Translations under genes and position numbers: made by a program
Shown here: in pieces, positions 24,205 through 36,339 of the stretch
Layout: each line of letters opens with the position of its first letter
How positions within the stretch are numbered: position 1 is the stretch's first letter
Notes under the pieces: model-generated
The model's database searches: none
Told to the model about the DNA's origin: nothing
The model's input: only the letters and a program-made list of their open reading frames with translations
Origin: Acanthaster planci
Lineage: Eukaryota > Echinodermata > Asteroidea > Valvatida > Acanthasteridae
Assembly: GCF_001949145.1 (NCBI RefSeq)
Contig: NW_019091355.1
Location: 2,489 to 54,502 of the forward strand
Length of the DNA: 52,014 nt
Reading direction: 5' to 3'

Positions 24205-27200
24205 TATCACTATGAGCTACCCTCCACCTGGTGGTTACGCACCCCCTGGTAGCTATGCACCTCCTGGAGCTGGTTACCCACCACCCTCAGGACCGGGTTA
24301 TCCACCTGCACCAGGAGGTTATCCCCCTGCGACTGGAGCACCGGCTGGCTATCCACCCCCACCAGGACCACCGGGGTCTTACCCACCCCCTCCTGGTGCA
24401 CCAGGGGCATATCCACAACAAGTAAGCTAATCGGCCTGGTACCATTAAATGACTTTCACTGCAGGTCCCATAAATGTTCAATCTTAAGCAAGTTTTGGGA
24501 ACTTTAAATTTATTTTATTTCTTATTCCATAAGGCAGCTGGCTACCCACCAGCTGGAGGTGCTCAACATTACCCAAGTAAGTTCATGATAAAACCAGATG
24601 TGGTAACTTGATTTATAAATCTCAGAGATTTCTGTATCGTACCATGACTGAAAAAAAAATGACTTTTTTGACATTGGCTGGAGGTAGTTACATTTAAATT
24701 CAATTTAGTTGATTCTGATAATATGATTATCACTTGTGGCTTAATGCAGCTGGAGTCCAGCCACCAGCTGGTGCCCCTTATGGTCAACCACCGCCAGCTG
24801 CTGCACCTTATGGTCAGCCCCCTGCTGCTGCACCCTATGGACAACCTCCTGCAGGAGCACCTTATGGTCAAGCACCAACTGGAGCCCCCTATGGTCAGCA
24901 GCCCCAAGCAGGTGCACCCTATGGCCAACAGTCACAAGCAGGTGTACCCTATGGCCAGCAGCCCCAAGCAGGTGCACCCTATGGCCAGCAGCCTCCGGCA
25001 ACAGGTGCACCCTACGGCCAGCAGCCTCCAGCAACAGGTGCTCCATATGGAGGACAGGGGGCTTATCCTCAGCAACAGTCGCAACCAGGAGGTGGAGGTA
25101 AGTAATGTGCTTATAAATTACAAACTGGCTATTCAGAGGATCAGGGTTCTTTACATGTACTGAAATCCCATCATCTGATTATGAGTACATCTACCTGAAG
25201 ACAAGACAGTCTGAGATAAGATCAGACATTGGCTTAATAGTGATTTAATTGGCTTTTATGCAGGTGCTAATATACCATCTGCTGCAGCTCTATATGGTCA
25301 AGATAACAAACCTAAACCACAGGTAAGTATGAAAGTTGTGCAAGAATCCTTACTTTGGTTTCTGTTCAGGAAAATAAACCTAAAACATAAGACGTGTAGG
25401 ATGAAAGTATGGAAGCTATGCATAGTGCCAACTTTGTCCTGTGGGAGACTACACCATAGTCTGGCCAAATTTAAAGTGTGCACAGTTTTCATTTTTCACT
25501 GAGAAAGCGAACCTTAACCACAGGTCAAGCATGAAAACTATGCACAGTCCTCCCCGATTTTCTCTTGATCTCATATGTATCGCGCTGCAAGTACTTCCAG
25601 ACGTTTGCTATGAATGAAAAATGCACTGTGATTGGCCCATAATTTTGTGCAAAATGCCATCAACAGTTTTTGACGTACACATTTATACATGTAATTTGTG
25701 TTTGGTGATGATGCTGAGACATTTGTTCTATTTTAATGTGCATTCAGACAAATAAATATTTCAATATGCATTAATCTTATCATCTGACACATGAAGTGCT
25801 AAATCATAAGATCTTACTCTTGATCCATAAAGGGCATTTCATTCCAGACAGGTAGTTATTCGGCTGATCCCATTAGCTTGGGAATTAACCAATGTCTTAT
25901 GAAAATCATCTGACATTTTGTTAGGGTCCTCCACCAGTTGCTCAGCCAGTAACAGCTGCAATGAGTAAGATGTCTCTGAAAGAGCAACCATTTGAAACAC
26001 ATGGAACTATTAAACCAGCTCATCCATTTGATGCAGAGAAAGATGCAGAAGTAATGCGCAAAGCTATGAAAGGACTGGGTAAGTATCATCCAGTCATTCT
26101 TTGCTGAGTGTTTTGTTGCCATTCCTTGCTGGGTGTTGTGTTGCCATTCCTTGCTGAGTGTTGTGTTGTTATTCCTTGCTGAGTGTTGTGTTGTTATTCC
26201 TTGCTGGGTGTTGTGTTGTCATTCCTTGCTGGGTGTTGTGTTGTTATTCCTTGCTGGGTGTTGTGTTGCCATTCCTTGCTGAGTGTTGTGTTTTTATTCC
26301 TTACTGGGTGTTGTATTGCCATTCCTTGCTGAGTGTTGTGTTGTTATTCCTTGCTGGGTGTTGTGTTGTTATTCCTTGCTGAGTGTTGTGTTGTTATTCC
26401 TTGCTGGGTGTTTTGTTGCCATTCCTTGCTGGGTGTTGTGTTGCCATTCCTTGCTGAGTGTTGTGTTGTTATTCCTTGCTGGGTGTTTTGTTGCCATTCC
26501 TTGCTGGGTGTTGTGTTGCCATTCCTTGCTGAGTGTTGTGTTGTTATTCCTTGCTGAGTGTTGTGTTGTTATTCCTTGCTGAGTGTTGTGTTGCCATTCC
26601 TTGCTGGGTGTTGTAGGGTGTTATTTTATCACACTAGTGTCAAGTGATCATTGTACCACTGTAAGACCCCTCATTTTGGTTTACTTGTTTGTACTTAGAG
26701 CTAACCCAACTTTATTGTGATATTCTTTTCACTTTCCAAATGGTTTGTGTACCAAGAATGCATGTATTTTCTTTCTTTTTCAGGGACTGATGAAAAAGCC
26801 ATTATAAATGTGATAGCAAACAGAAGTAACAAGCAACGACAAGAGATCAAATTGAAGTACAAGACAATGTATGGCAAGGTACTTAAACGTCCTGGCTGAG
26901 ATCCAAAGTTCAACTTCATACATGAATATAACGGGTACTGTTTTATTGACCAAAGAGTGGGAAATTGTATATGATTAGCTGTTAATGAAAAGTATAATGA
27001 AAATAATTCCACTTTTCAACTGTTACTCAACTGCCGTGTGTTACAATGGTTTTACCATCACCCCTTGAAATTTTACATTTTGTGTTTCAATTAACCTTAT
27101 TATTTAATATTTGTTTGGCTATATCAAACTATATTTTGGAGCCATTTTCATTTTGATGCTTAAATGAATTTTATGTGAAAAACTGTAGCGTCTAGGCACT

Positions 27201-30200
27201 GAACCTCAATTTGCCTTGATTTGTTCCTAAAAAACTGCCGGAACGGCAATTTAATGTTGCAAAGTAAATGGCAAATTTGCCAGTAAACATGGTTTTCTCA
27301 GAAATGTTCTCAAAGAGCAAACTTGGGATTCACAATTTGTACATGAAAAGATGTAAATTGAACAGTGTCTTTCCTGATTTACATCACAGCAACAGCATTC
27401 TCACATGTCTGAAAAAAGGTGGACAAGTTTTATTGTTTAAAAAGACGCACTTTTCAACACTTAACGCAAAAGGATTTTAAATAGTTTCGTACATTGTAGA
27501 CAAGTATATAGATACACAAATGCCAGTCCAAGTAAAACTTAATCGCAAGAATCTTTAATGCCACATTGTTCTGAAGTGAAGACTCAAGAATACTGAGAAT
27601 GTCTTAGTGGTTTTCTTGATAGGATTTGATCAAAGATCTGAAGTCGGAGCTGAGCGGTCACTTGGAGGAATGCATCTTAGCTCTCTTCATGCCTTTGGAA
27701 TACTTTGAAGCTCATCAGCTTCATAAGTCAGTTGGGGTATGCAACATGTTCTTTTCACCATGCTTCTCTAGCTATTTGCAGTTTGTTGCAAAGTTTGTTA
27801 TGCTCCATATGGTTACACTAAAACTTGTTAAAATAAAGCCTAAAAAGCAGCAAAATGTTTCTTTTTCAACTTCAGTAACATTTCAGCTCATGATCTATAC
27901 TGTAACATCACTATTACATTGTAACAGTTTGGGCCCCCAGCCAATCGCTCGCTCGGGGATGGCGGCCCATCTGCCACTGAATGGGGAATGGGAGGCAGAG
28001 TCACGGCAGGATAAAGTTAAGGAAGGAGATAATAGCCAGAGAAAGACGGACGAGAATAACTATTGGAGCCTTGCTGACACTGCTGCAGGATTTACCCAAG
28101 CTTAATTCCAGGGTCAACTTTGCTTAAGTCACCTTACCCCAAGTGTAGCCATACTGCTACCTGTAGCCAAGTCAACAGCCAACTAGCAGCTTGTAGCTAT
28201 GCACACAGTGGTGCCAAAAAAGTATAGCAAGTCATGCCAAAAAGTAATACAATCTGGCCACTTCCAGCCAACAAACATCTAGAGGACGTATTGTCACATC
28301 CAGGGCTCAAGCTCCTAAGGATGTCTGTGAGTTGCTGGTCACCAATAAATAAAGGCTAGGCTATACATATCCTCCTGAGAGTTTTGGTCTTTGTACATGT
28401 CACATCTACCGTGCTGGTGCTCGTTGTATTTCACAATGGGACTAGACCCCCTTGTACCGGTACACCAATTTCTCAATAATTCCATGATATCATCACTTGT
28501 GCTTTTAATGACAGGGTATAGGAACAGACGAGGAAACATTGATTGAGATTTTGTGCTCTAGAACTAATGAACAAGTCCAAGCTCTAACTGCAGAGTACAA
28601 GAAAAGTGAGTATAGTTAATCTTGTACTTATCATTAGAAAAGATTTGGAAAAAGACGTGCTTAGGCATTGTTATGACAAGAAAGAAAACCCCATATAATG
28701 TTATCTGTTACTTTGCATTGTATCTTAGATTACCATCGTTCTCTTGAGAAAGATTGTATTGGTGATACAAGTGGTCACTTTCAGCGTCTTCTGGTTTCGA
28801 TGTGTCAGGTATGTCAAACAGTATTTCTGAATTAAATTAAAAATATAACAGCGTATTCATATGTCATATTCAAAATCTATGGCCTGTGTTTATGGTACTT
28901 TTAGAGTAATGTTGATGAAGGTAATAATGTTAGCACAACCAACTCTCTGCATTGACCTTGATAACATTCACAAAATGCCTAATGTTGATTTTTAGGGTAA
29001 CCGTGATGAAGGCAATACTGTTGACATTGCCAAAGCTAGAGACGAAGCTAACAAACTCTACCAAGCTGGAGAAAAGAAATGGGGAACTGATGAATCCATT
29101 TTCAACATGATTCTGGCTGTTCGTAACTTTGCACAACTGCGAGCAACATTTGATGAGTATATCAAGGTGAAATCAGGAAAACTGGAGTAAAGATATCACA
29201 TCACTGATTATTTAAAATGAATTAGATGAATTGTATATGATTGGACCATGGCTATTTTTCTACAGAGGTATCAAAGTGACTGAATTTTACAAAATCAAAA
29301 TTTGTGGGCCAAGGCAGAGGTATATATGTAGCACCTGCAATTGCGGGAAATGCATGCCAGTGAGTCTTGTGCCGCAAATTTGTGCTGTCGCTGCACATTA
29401 TAGTTATGTTTGATTTCACAAGAAGTTGCTTAGATGTTACATTTTAATTATAATAACAGCTTTTATGATGGCTGTTTGTTTTCAATATTACAGTCATCAT
29501 CAAACAAAGAAGTGCCTCTGCTTGCCATTGTGAAAAAGTTATTGACATTTCCTCATTGCAACAGGACAGAACATCTCACAGTTCTCTCACAACCAAACAA
29601 ATTTTCATTACCTTCTGAAACAAAGTTGTATATTTTTCATATAAGCCTTGTTAAGTTCAGCAATGATGAGCCTTAACTGAACACTGAGTTTGTCAAATTA
29701 TTTGTTTTTGCTCTGATTGGCACAACTTATGCAACATAAAATGACTGCAGAAGTTATGCCATAATCAAGAAGCCTTTGGAGACATTTATTCAGTGAAAGT
29801 TTTCACTATTTTATTTGTTCCATGCCTTGTTCTTTTTAGATTTCTCAGCGTGACATTATGAGTAGTATTGAACGTGAGATGTCTGGAGATCTTAAGAAAG
29901 GAATGATGACTATTGGTTGGTATCAGTCAATTGTTTGTTGTTTGTTCAGTGTAGAAAGAACTTCTGCTCTGTTTTTCCATGAAGAGCTACCTACCTTGCT
30001 GGTGTTTTTGTTTTTTTTAGTCCAGTGTGTTAAGAGCCGACCTGCTTACTTTGCTGAGCGTCTGTATCGATCAATGAAAGGAGCAGGCACTGATGAAGAC
30101 ACTCTCATTCGAGTAATTGTAACTCGCTCTGAGGTATGTTACTCATCATTTGTTGTTTCAGAGATTATACTTGATGTGAAAAGTTATAATATCCTTCTAG

Positions 30201-30584
30201 ACTTTCAACTATATCAGATGCACCCACATGCCTCCTACTGCATCATGCATAAGGAACCGTCTTGATACGTGTGTACATGTTTTTTAGTTTTTGTGCAAAC
30301 AAACCAGTCTTCACCCAGACCCACAAGAAGAAAATTACCCAGGGGTCATGTGATCAAAATGGCTAGTTTCTTCATGGCAGCATCTACTTGGCTTTATGGC
30401 CTCCTTGAGAAATGTTTTGTGAAAATATGACCCATGACTGTCTTCCTCTCTGTTACAGATTGATCTTGTTGAGATCAAGAAGGCATTCTTGGAGAAATAC
30501 CACAAGACTCTGTCCAAGATGGTTGAACATGATACATCTGGTGACTTCAAGAGATTGTTGCTGGCTGTTATTGGTAAAGAATGA
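24205..30584 (+). CDS. anxa7/11-like: Annexin with long Pro/Gly/Tyr-rich head (A7/A11-like), 13 coding exons
   Basis: ATG at 24212. Exons: 24205-24421, 24534-24576, 24750-25097, 25264-25322, 25925-26078, 26784-26878, 27623-27736, 28515-28605, 28729-28808, 28996-29166, 29840-29915, 30021-30133, 30459-30584. Every junction is GT-AG, phases agree, and the CDS is 1680 nt (559 aa). Residues 1 to about 245 are low-complexity, with GYPP and GAPYGQ repeats. The core (about 247-559) has four annexin repeats with type-II calcium loops GLGTDE (about 270), GIGTDE (342), KWGTDE (about 427) and GAGTDE (about 501). Repeat 4 shows [11 protein letters not shown] and ends LLLAVIGKE. Annexins bind acidic phospholipids when calcium rises. 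In vertebrates the A7/A11 head recruits ALG-2 and, in A11, supports condensates; PGYPPAPGG here resembles an ALG-2 motif (inference). A splice acceptor immediately precedes 24205, so at least one untranslated 5' exon lies upstream, not identified. Candidate poly(A) signal at 30877-30882. Confidence 0.95.
24890..25050 (+). repeat. Coding minisatellite in annexin exon 3 (30-bp unit)
   Basis: Near-identical 30-bp units (CARGCAGGTGCACCCTATGG and CCAGCAGCCC) encode [10 protein letters not shown]-like decapeptides. Later units are lengthened by one codon ([11 protein letters not shown]). DNA-level identity between units is high enough that length polymorphism is likely. Confidence 0.8.
26095..26614 (+). 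repeat. 25-bp intronic minisatellite, about 21 copies
   Basis: Consensus ATTCCTTGCTGRGTGTTGTG plus TTGYY, tandemly repeated from just after the exon-5 donor (GT at 26079) for about 520 bp. Variation is limited to a few positions (G/A at GCTGRG; GTTGCC versus GTTGTT; TTTTG versus TTGTG). The unit contains no stop in any plus-strand frame, which creates long spurious open frames with a 25-residue repeat. Confidence 0.9.
28905..28955 (+). pseudogene. Possible relic of duplicated annexin exon start
   Basis: CTTTTAG at 28898-28904 is followed by AGTAATGTTGATGAAGGTAA, very like the real exon 10 start at 28996 (TTTTTAG then GGTAACCGTGATGAAGGCAA). About 23 of the first 31 bases agree, and both read N-x-D-E-G-N in the same phase. 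The upstream copy meets TGA after 16 codons, so it cannot replace exon 10. It is either a decayed partial exon duplication or chance. Confidence 0.35.
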
Positions 30585-33577
30585 AAGTTCACCTGATATC
30601 TTAGTATACTCAGTTTGTTGTAGGATGTGCATGTATAACAAAAACTAGGTGTTTGATCCAATATAGAGAATATGCCATATGACATGTAGTGAGGCTTTTG
30701 CGCCAAAGTTGTCGTCGCTGCAGTTAAAATGGTAAGTTAAATGTCTTAATTAAGATTTATATCATTAGAGAGCTTGTTATTTTATTTTTTTAACCCTAAC
30801 AGTCCCAAATCCTCTGATTTCAATATGATTTTACGTACACCCTAGGGGGTAAGGGTTAAAGTGCTTAGAACTATACAATAAAAGAAAACATGTGAAGAGG
30901 ATTAACTTTGGAAATTTTCAGTTCATATCATTGTTTGTTTTAATTCATTTTGATTTTATTTGTAGTAGACAAACTGAATACAACAAAGAAATTCCAAGTA
31001 TTTTATTGTGCCATGAGGCACAGAAGTAAAGATACAGTCTGTTTTCATACTTGATCACTTTTTCTTCTGCACTAATCAGATTTACTAAATTTCACGTGTT
31101 CACTGCCTGTATAACTCTTAGAAGTTGAAATTCTTTTCATTTTAAGCTCCTATCCTCTGCTTGTACTCACCTCTCTTCAAAGGAAGGAATATGTGTCTTG
31201 CTAAATTAGACACTCTTTCAAATGTTAAAAACCCTCAGGTCACCTTCCCAAATGTCACAAAATCAGTCCATTTATTAATTGATGAAGTTAGATTTACATA
31301 TTTGTCAAATCNGTGAATACAGGTAAAAACCAAATACACATAAAGATGGAGTAGGCTGAGGTGCATAAACTTTATTGGAAAACTTAGTGTTGTAAAACAA
31401 CCTGCTGGCATGTTAACTGTTTGTTTAGAATTGCTGAATTGAAATTAAATTCCGCCTGTCACGGCAACTGTAATCGCTGATACTTTGTTTACAACAGCTC
31501 AATGGAAGTCTTCAGTTTGAAACAACTCTAATTGCATCTAAGAAAAGCCTGGCTTTAGAAGTTCTTCCTCGTATATGAATATTACTAAAGTTATGAGCTG
31601 TATGAACTATAGACGATTAAAGATTAAATTATAGTACTATAAGATGAGAAAATGTTGAATTAAAAGTAGCCTTAAATTATGTTTAGTAAATTAATTTCAA
31701 AAATATTAATATTCAATGCAGATGTGTAACACAAAATATATTCTCCATAAAACAAGAAGATATTACCCGCAATTTTTGAAACTTATTTGGCGAAATGTAA
31801 ATGTTCATTGGTGATGTTGGAGGTAGGGAATTTTTTAGATTAGAATGTTAATTTTCTCGAAAATAAATGTTGTTACTTTTCCTGTTAGAAAAGCTGAACA
31901 TTCACGGTGAGATTGCCCCAACCCTTACAGGTTTTCCAACTTTAAAATACATGTACAAGGAAATATACATTTACATTGAACATTTTAGGTCTCTGAACAT
32001 GAAATCTATTTCTGTGAACATTTCGTACCGAGATGAGGAGGTTACAATTAAAATGTCATTCCACGGAACGACGAAGTGGTATTGTGTCATCCGCTCAATT
32101 TGACCGATCTTGCCTAACGTTTTTTAATTTGCATTTGGGAACCTAATAAAACGTGAAGCTTCTAGTTGATAGGTCATGTTTCCCATTAAATTCCCAATCA
32201 TATGCTTATAGGTACAGGGTTATTTTTCGGTAGAATGCATATGCTGTGATTAATCAATACCATATAAGCTATTCTCTTTTATATAGACCTTTAATAGGGG
32301 GCTTGTCTCCCTTTTATGTTAGTCTTGTGCATAAATAACAGTCCGAAACATAATAAACTGTTTGAGTACATATATATATGTCTACTTTGTGACAAAAGTA
32401 TTTCAAAATATATACAGTAGTCATGTAGATTATTAATTGTGCAGTGTAGGAGGCATCTTAATGAAGACCGATTTACCGTTTATTCATAGTGGTGCATGTT
32501 TAAATTATGCATTTTCACCTCAAAACAAACTTTCATGAAAACACGTCTTAATAAATTTTGAATTTGCGAAGTATACGAATATACAGACTGTGCGTACTAT
32601 AAAACTTGAAAAAAACTTAGGTGGTGAATGAACGATTGATGTTAAATTCATTTCTTTTAAAAATAAACATTCGATGAATGTTCGAACGTACCAATTTTTT
32701 GTTTTTCTTTTGTAGTTGGATTCTTAAAAGTCCTCCGAACATTTAAGATTATAGTCATGAAATTACCGTGGGGATGAATCAAATAAGAATTACATTTCGA
32801 AACTGTTGGATTCAAAATAGCAGATTATATCAGCCAGTCTCAGTAATTTGTTCGTAAGCCGTAGACGTCACTTGTTTTATCAGGGTGGTGGATTGAAATT
32901 TGTACATGCAGAGTAAATTAGTATGGAATAGCAAGTAATATATACATCATAGTGACAAATAAAAGGTAAATGCTGAGTGGTGTATTACATACTTTTGTCT
33001 TGATTGGTTTTCTTGTTTAGTCAATAAAAGGAGAAACTTATGATAAAATAAACACTACAGCTCTTCTTTGTTTCCTGTTTTTAAGCAATAAGCATCATTC
33101 TGCCGGTTGGACAATCGTGGATGCTTTCTGAAAGAACTGTGTACCGATAACGAAACGCTTTGTTTACGAGTGTGCTTTCTTTTTATGCTATGCTCCAGCT
33201 AGCTGTCTCGGGAAAGGTCACATGTAATACCCATCTGAAGTGACGTCATCAATACATGGGCATGCTCTGGTAGCCTGTTGATCCTTGAGTCGTTGGAACA
33301 AGTGAAAGATAAAGAAAAAAGCAGTCTTCGCGCAATCCTTCCATTCTTTAACAAATGAAAATTTCCACCCAAAGTTCAGCAACATAGATTACAGTATCGT
33401 GTGAAGTACATGTTCTGGTCTTGGGACAAATTGACCCAGTTAAGCCTTTGTAATATATTGATCATTTCCCGCATATTCTCATAAAAATATGGAATGTATT
33501 TTTGAATACTAAGTTTCTTTGATACTTTATATCCCTCAGATAAAATCCCTCCAGAGACACGTGTTGTCACTCATTTA
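30585..33577. other. Intergenic between annexin and coiled-coil gene
   Basis: Begins with the annexin 3' UTR (AATAAA at 30877-30882). The remainder is AT-rich with only short open frames lacking recognisable motifs. Confidence 0.55.
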
Positions 33578-34270
33578 TTACAGTAAGTCGCTTTCTTGAC
33601 ATGATCTGTTATCCTCGTCAGCTGACAGACATGGCGTGGCATTTTCTAAGGACTGTCCGGAATCAATGGTCATCTGCTGCTCGGCGTTAACGTTACACGT
33701 TGTTCCGTCAGGATCCTTATCCGGGGTTAAACTCTCAGGTTGCTCAAGATGCCCCTGAGCATTTATCTTGCTTGTGCCCTGTGATTGGTCTTCCTTTGTC
33801 TCTATTGACGATTTGGGTTTGGAATCGTCTCCTTCAGTTGCACTCCCTCTCTTTTCCCTTTTACGACGACTTTTGATTTTAATAGGAGGATGCTTCTCTA
33901 AGGGTATTCCTTGACCGTAAGCGTCGATGTCACTCATTCTTTGGGGCGTAAGGTTAGAATTGATTCTTCTAGTTGATCGTTGTTTTTCCTTTGTGTCTTT
34001 GCTACCATGTTGTGATTTCTTTGCTTGCTCTGATAAATTATCATTTGACTTTCGGGAGATTGATTCACGAAGAATTTCTAGCTCACTGTACAGATCTTTG
34101 TTCAACCTTTTTAGCTCTTCATTCTCCTGTTTAAGCTTGTCTGGTTCAAGTTTTTCAAAGGCTTTGATTTTTTCTTTCAGTTGATTATTTTCAGTTCTTA
34201 AGAGAACCTCAGCTTGATTGGTCACCGTCCCATTGGTTCCTGTGTAAGTAGAGGATGGTCTGCTCCCCAT
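33578..34270 (-). CDS. Unrecognised Gly2 (possible N-myristoyl) coiled-coil protein, single coding exon
   Basis: I do not recognise this 230-aa protein. The start at 34270 is chosen because a strong acceptor (pyrimidine-rich tract then GGTTTCAG, ending at 34295 on the minus strand) lies just upstream of MGSRPSS. The longer open frame beginning at 34462 would have to run through that acceptor. MGSRPS fits the Gly2/Ser6 pattern for N-myristoylation. Residues about 23-75 form a hydrophilic heptad-like helix (ENNQLKEKIKAFEKL, then LKQENEELKRLNKDLYSEL) typical of a coiled coil. The rest is Lys/Ser/Glu-rich and probably disordered, with a basic patch SRRKREKRG and the C-terminus QESDLL. AATAAA overlaps the TAA stop region. 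It lies 2.2 kb downstream of the BMP9/10 stop on the same strand. Possible alternative: N-terminal exon of a larger gene (see findings). Confidence 0.6.
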   Translation of the reverse strand: MGSRPSSTYTGTNGTVTNQAEVLLRTENNQLKEKIKAFEKLEPDKLKQENEELKRLNKDLYSELEILRESISRKSNDNLSEQAKKSQHGSKDTKEKQRSTRRINSNLTPQRMSDIDAYGQGIPLEKHPPIKIKSRRKREKRGSATEGDDSKPKSSIETKEDQSQGTSKINAQGHLEQPESLTPDKDPDGTTCNVNAEQQMTIDSGQSLENATPCLSADEDNRSCQESDLL

Positions 34271-35545
34271 AGTGATACATATACATCCAGACAGCTGAAA
34301 CCGAAGAAAAGAAAGGAAGTAAAGTAGGCTATTCCTTGTGTATAAAACAACTTGCAATGCCTTGATGCTTAGCCTTAGAAAATACTGTTTTCTAAGAGCA
34401 GCTTCATAGGGTTTGTGCACAGGATGCCAAGTGATGTTCGTGTATGAACTGTTCCCAGCCATAATTTAAATTAATTATAACACCTTTGAGATTTGTTCAG
34501 CGCATTTCGATCTTGATATCTAATACTCAGCGTCCTTTGACCATATTGGTTCATGAAGTGCATGTCAGCTTTGATACGCAAGTCACACAAGCACGACCAA
34601 CCAGCACCCGCAGCTATCAGTTTTTTCAACAAACCATCAATAATGCATCCACACCTAGATCAGCTTTTAGTCACCTAGGTAACGTCCGAAGTCAGCAACT
34701 ACCCCCACAATGACATTTAACGTCGACGTATTATGCATGTTTTTGTTCCTGGATTGTGAAACATTTTTGGGGGGAAATTAAAGAGGGCCATTGTAATTGA
34801 AATGTTTGCAAATCCGTGAACATTAATGCAATGACGTAAACACTCAAGCTGGATACATTATGTAAATTAATTAAGCTGCAGTTGTCACAAGTAAAGCGTA
34901 TTTTAAAATCAGGGATTAAAAATTAAGAAAACTGTAGACTGGGTACAATGTCGATGACGAAATATGGGGGGCAGGTGAACAACATATGAAAGGAAATCGA
35001 CATGCGTACGAATTAAAATGACTCCTTCAGTTTAGAATGCATAATCTTTCGGCGTTAATGCCCCGTTATCCATGTCGCGTAGGATATACACGATAGTGGA
35101 CATGTATTATTATTATTATGAAAGCAAGTCCTGAAAGCCTGGTCATTATGAAACGGCTTATTACAAGGCCGGTTTGACAGGGTTAAATATTGACAAATAC
35201 ATGTATAACAGTCATTCACTAATGCGAATTCGTAAATGCTTCTTGTGCATTGCCATTTCATCATCATTATAATCACGATCGAGGTGCAAAATACACCATC
35301 AAGAAGCTGGCAGACACCCTGTCAGCTTACCGCTCAGTCTATACGTATAGGGGATATTGTCTTTATTGTACGACCAAATGACAATGCTTGCAGCTATCCC
35401 TGATAGACAATTCTGATTTTTGCTTGTCATTGAATAAAGAAAGAATTTTACTTAAGGTTTCATATCTTTACAAGCTTTGGTAATCTTATATTCGTTACAT
35501 GCACGTGTCCTTCCTAAAAAATGTTACGAAATAGTAGTATCTTAC

Positions 35546-35693
35546 CTGTATTCAACACCACAAAAATCAGATGCATTCTTAAGATGCCCCGTCTCATCTC
35601 CAGCTCTAATGCCTTCATGTAAGTGCTTCACTACAAATATTGACGACGTACGAGCTAAGACGAGATTCACCGCATTACGTTAAGCGCATGCGC
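35546..35693 (-). promoter_or_regulatory. Candidate promoter and untranslated exon 1 of the coiled-coil gene
   Basis: On the minus strand a consensus donor, AATACAG|GTAAGATA, places an exon end at 35546. About 140 bp further upstream is GCGCATGCGC (35684-35693), a perfect NRF1-type palindrome, in a small CpG-rich patch. An exon starting near 35650-35680 could splice to the acceptor at 34295. Against it, the exon would carry upstream ATGs in another frame. A second possible minus-strand donor (GCG|GTAAGCT) lies near 35325. Confidence 0.35.
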
Positions 35694-36339
35694 ACTTATT
35701 TATAACCGCTCAACACGTCATTATCTTGTGAATAAGGGTAAAATATGAAGGACAGCGGCTTCATATACATGTACATCAAATCACGCACGTGTGTATGATT
35801 ATTATAATGTACTTTAGTGTTGCCTTGCTTATTACTAAAATGCGGGAGGAAATTAACCATGAAATTAATTTGTTTTAGTTTTCCATCTTATTTTCCGCTT
35901 TTAATTCTTTGACTTAAGTTGAATCTTGGAAACTGATGTAGGTTTCGTTTTAAACCTCCAGATAAATGACGGTTGACGAATTTCACCAAAATTACATTCA
36001 AATAATGAAACACGGAATACAACATAGAAGAGGCTACACAAAAATCACTAACTGGACTTCGAAAGCTCGAAGGGGCAAAGATGAGAGGGAATGGACAGTG
36101 GGAATAGTTGACGTTGATTCTAAAAATAAATAATACATGAGCTGAACGGAGTGGGGGAGAAGCACCGTTTAAGGTATGAGAAATAAAGGGGTGAATGAGC
36201 CTTTGTTTTAAAGAGGAATAGGAGTAAGAGTTTTGTACATAATACTGACCGTGTTCATCGCCACGCATTTTTTTTCGGGGGGAGCAGAAACTTCAAATTT
36301 TCCTTTAATAACGTAAGGGAAGTGACATCTGCTCCATCA

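Noticed and set aside
24210-25046. Minus-strand open frames opposite annexin exons 1-3
   Set aside because: Shadows of Pro/Gly/Gln-rich repetitive coding sequence, which lacks stops on the opposite strand.
26158-26582. Overlapping open frames of 74-99 codons encoding a hydrophobic 25-residue repeat
   Set aside because: They are translations of a stop-free 25-bp minisatellite inside an annexin intron.
27737-28105. Open frame continuing past annexin exon 7 to 28105
   Set aside because: A GTATGC donor at 27737 and the in-phase exon at 28515 (GIGTDE) show this is read-through into the intron.
34271-34462. Longer N-terminus of the coiled-coil protein starting at 34462
   Set aside because: It crosses a strong splice acceptor at 34295, and the upstream residues look like translated intron; MGSRPSS at 34270 is the better start.
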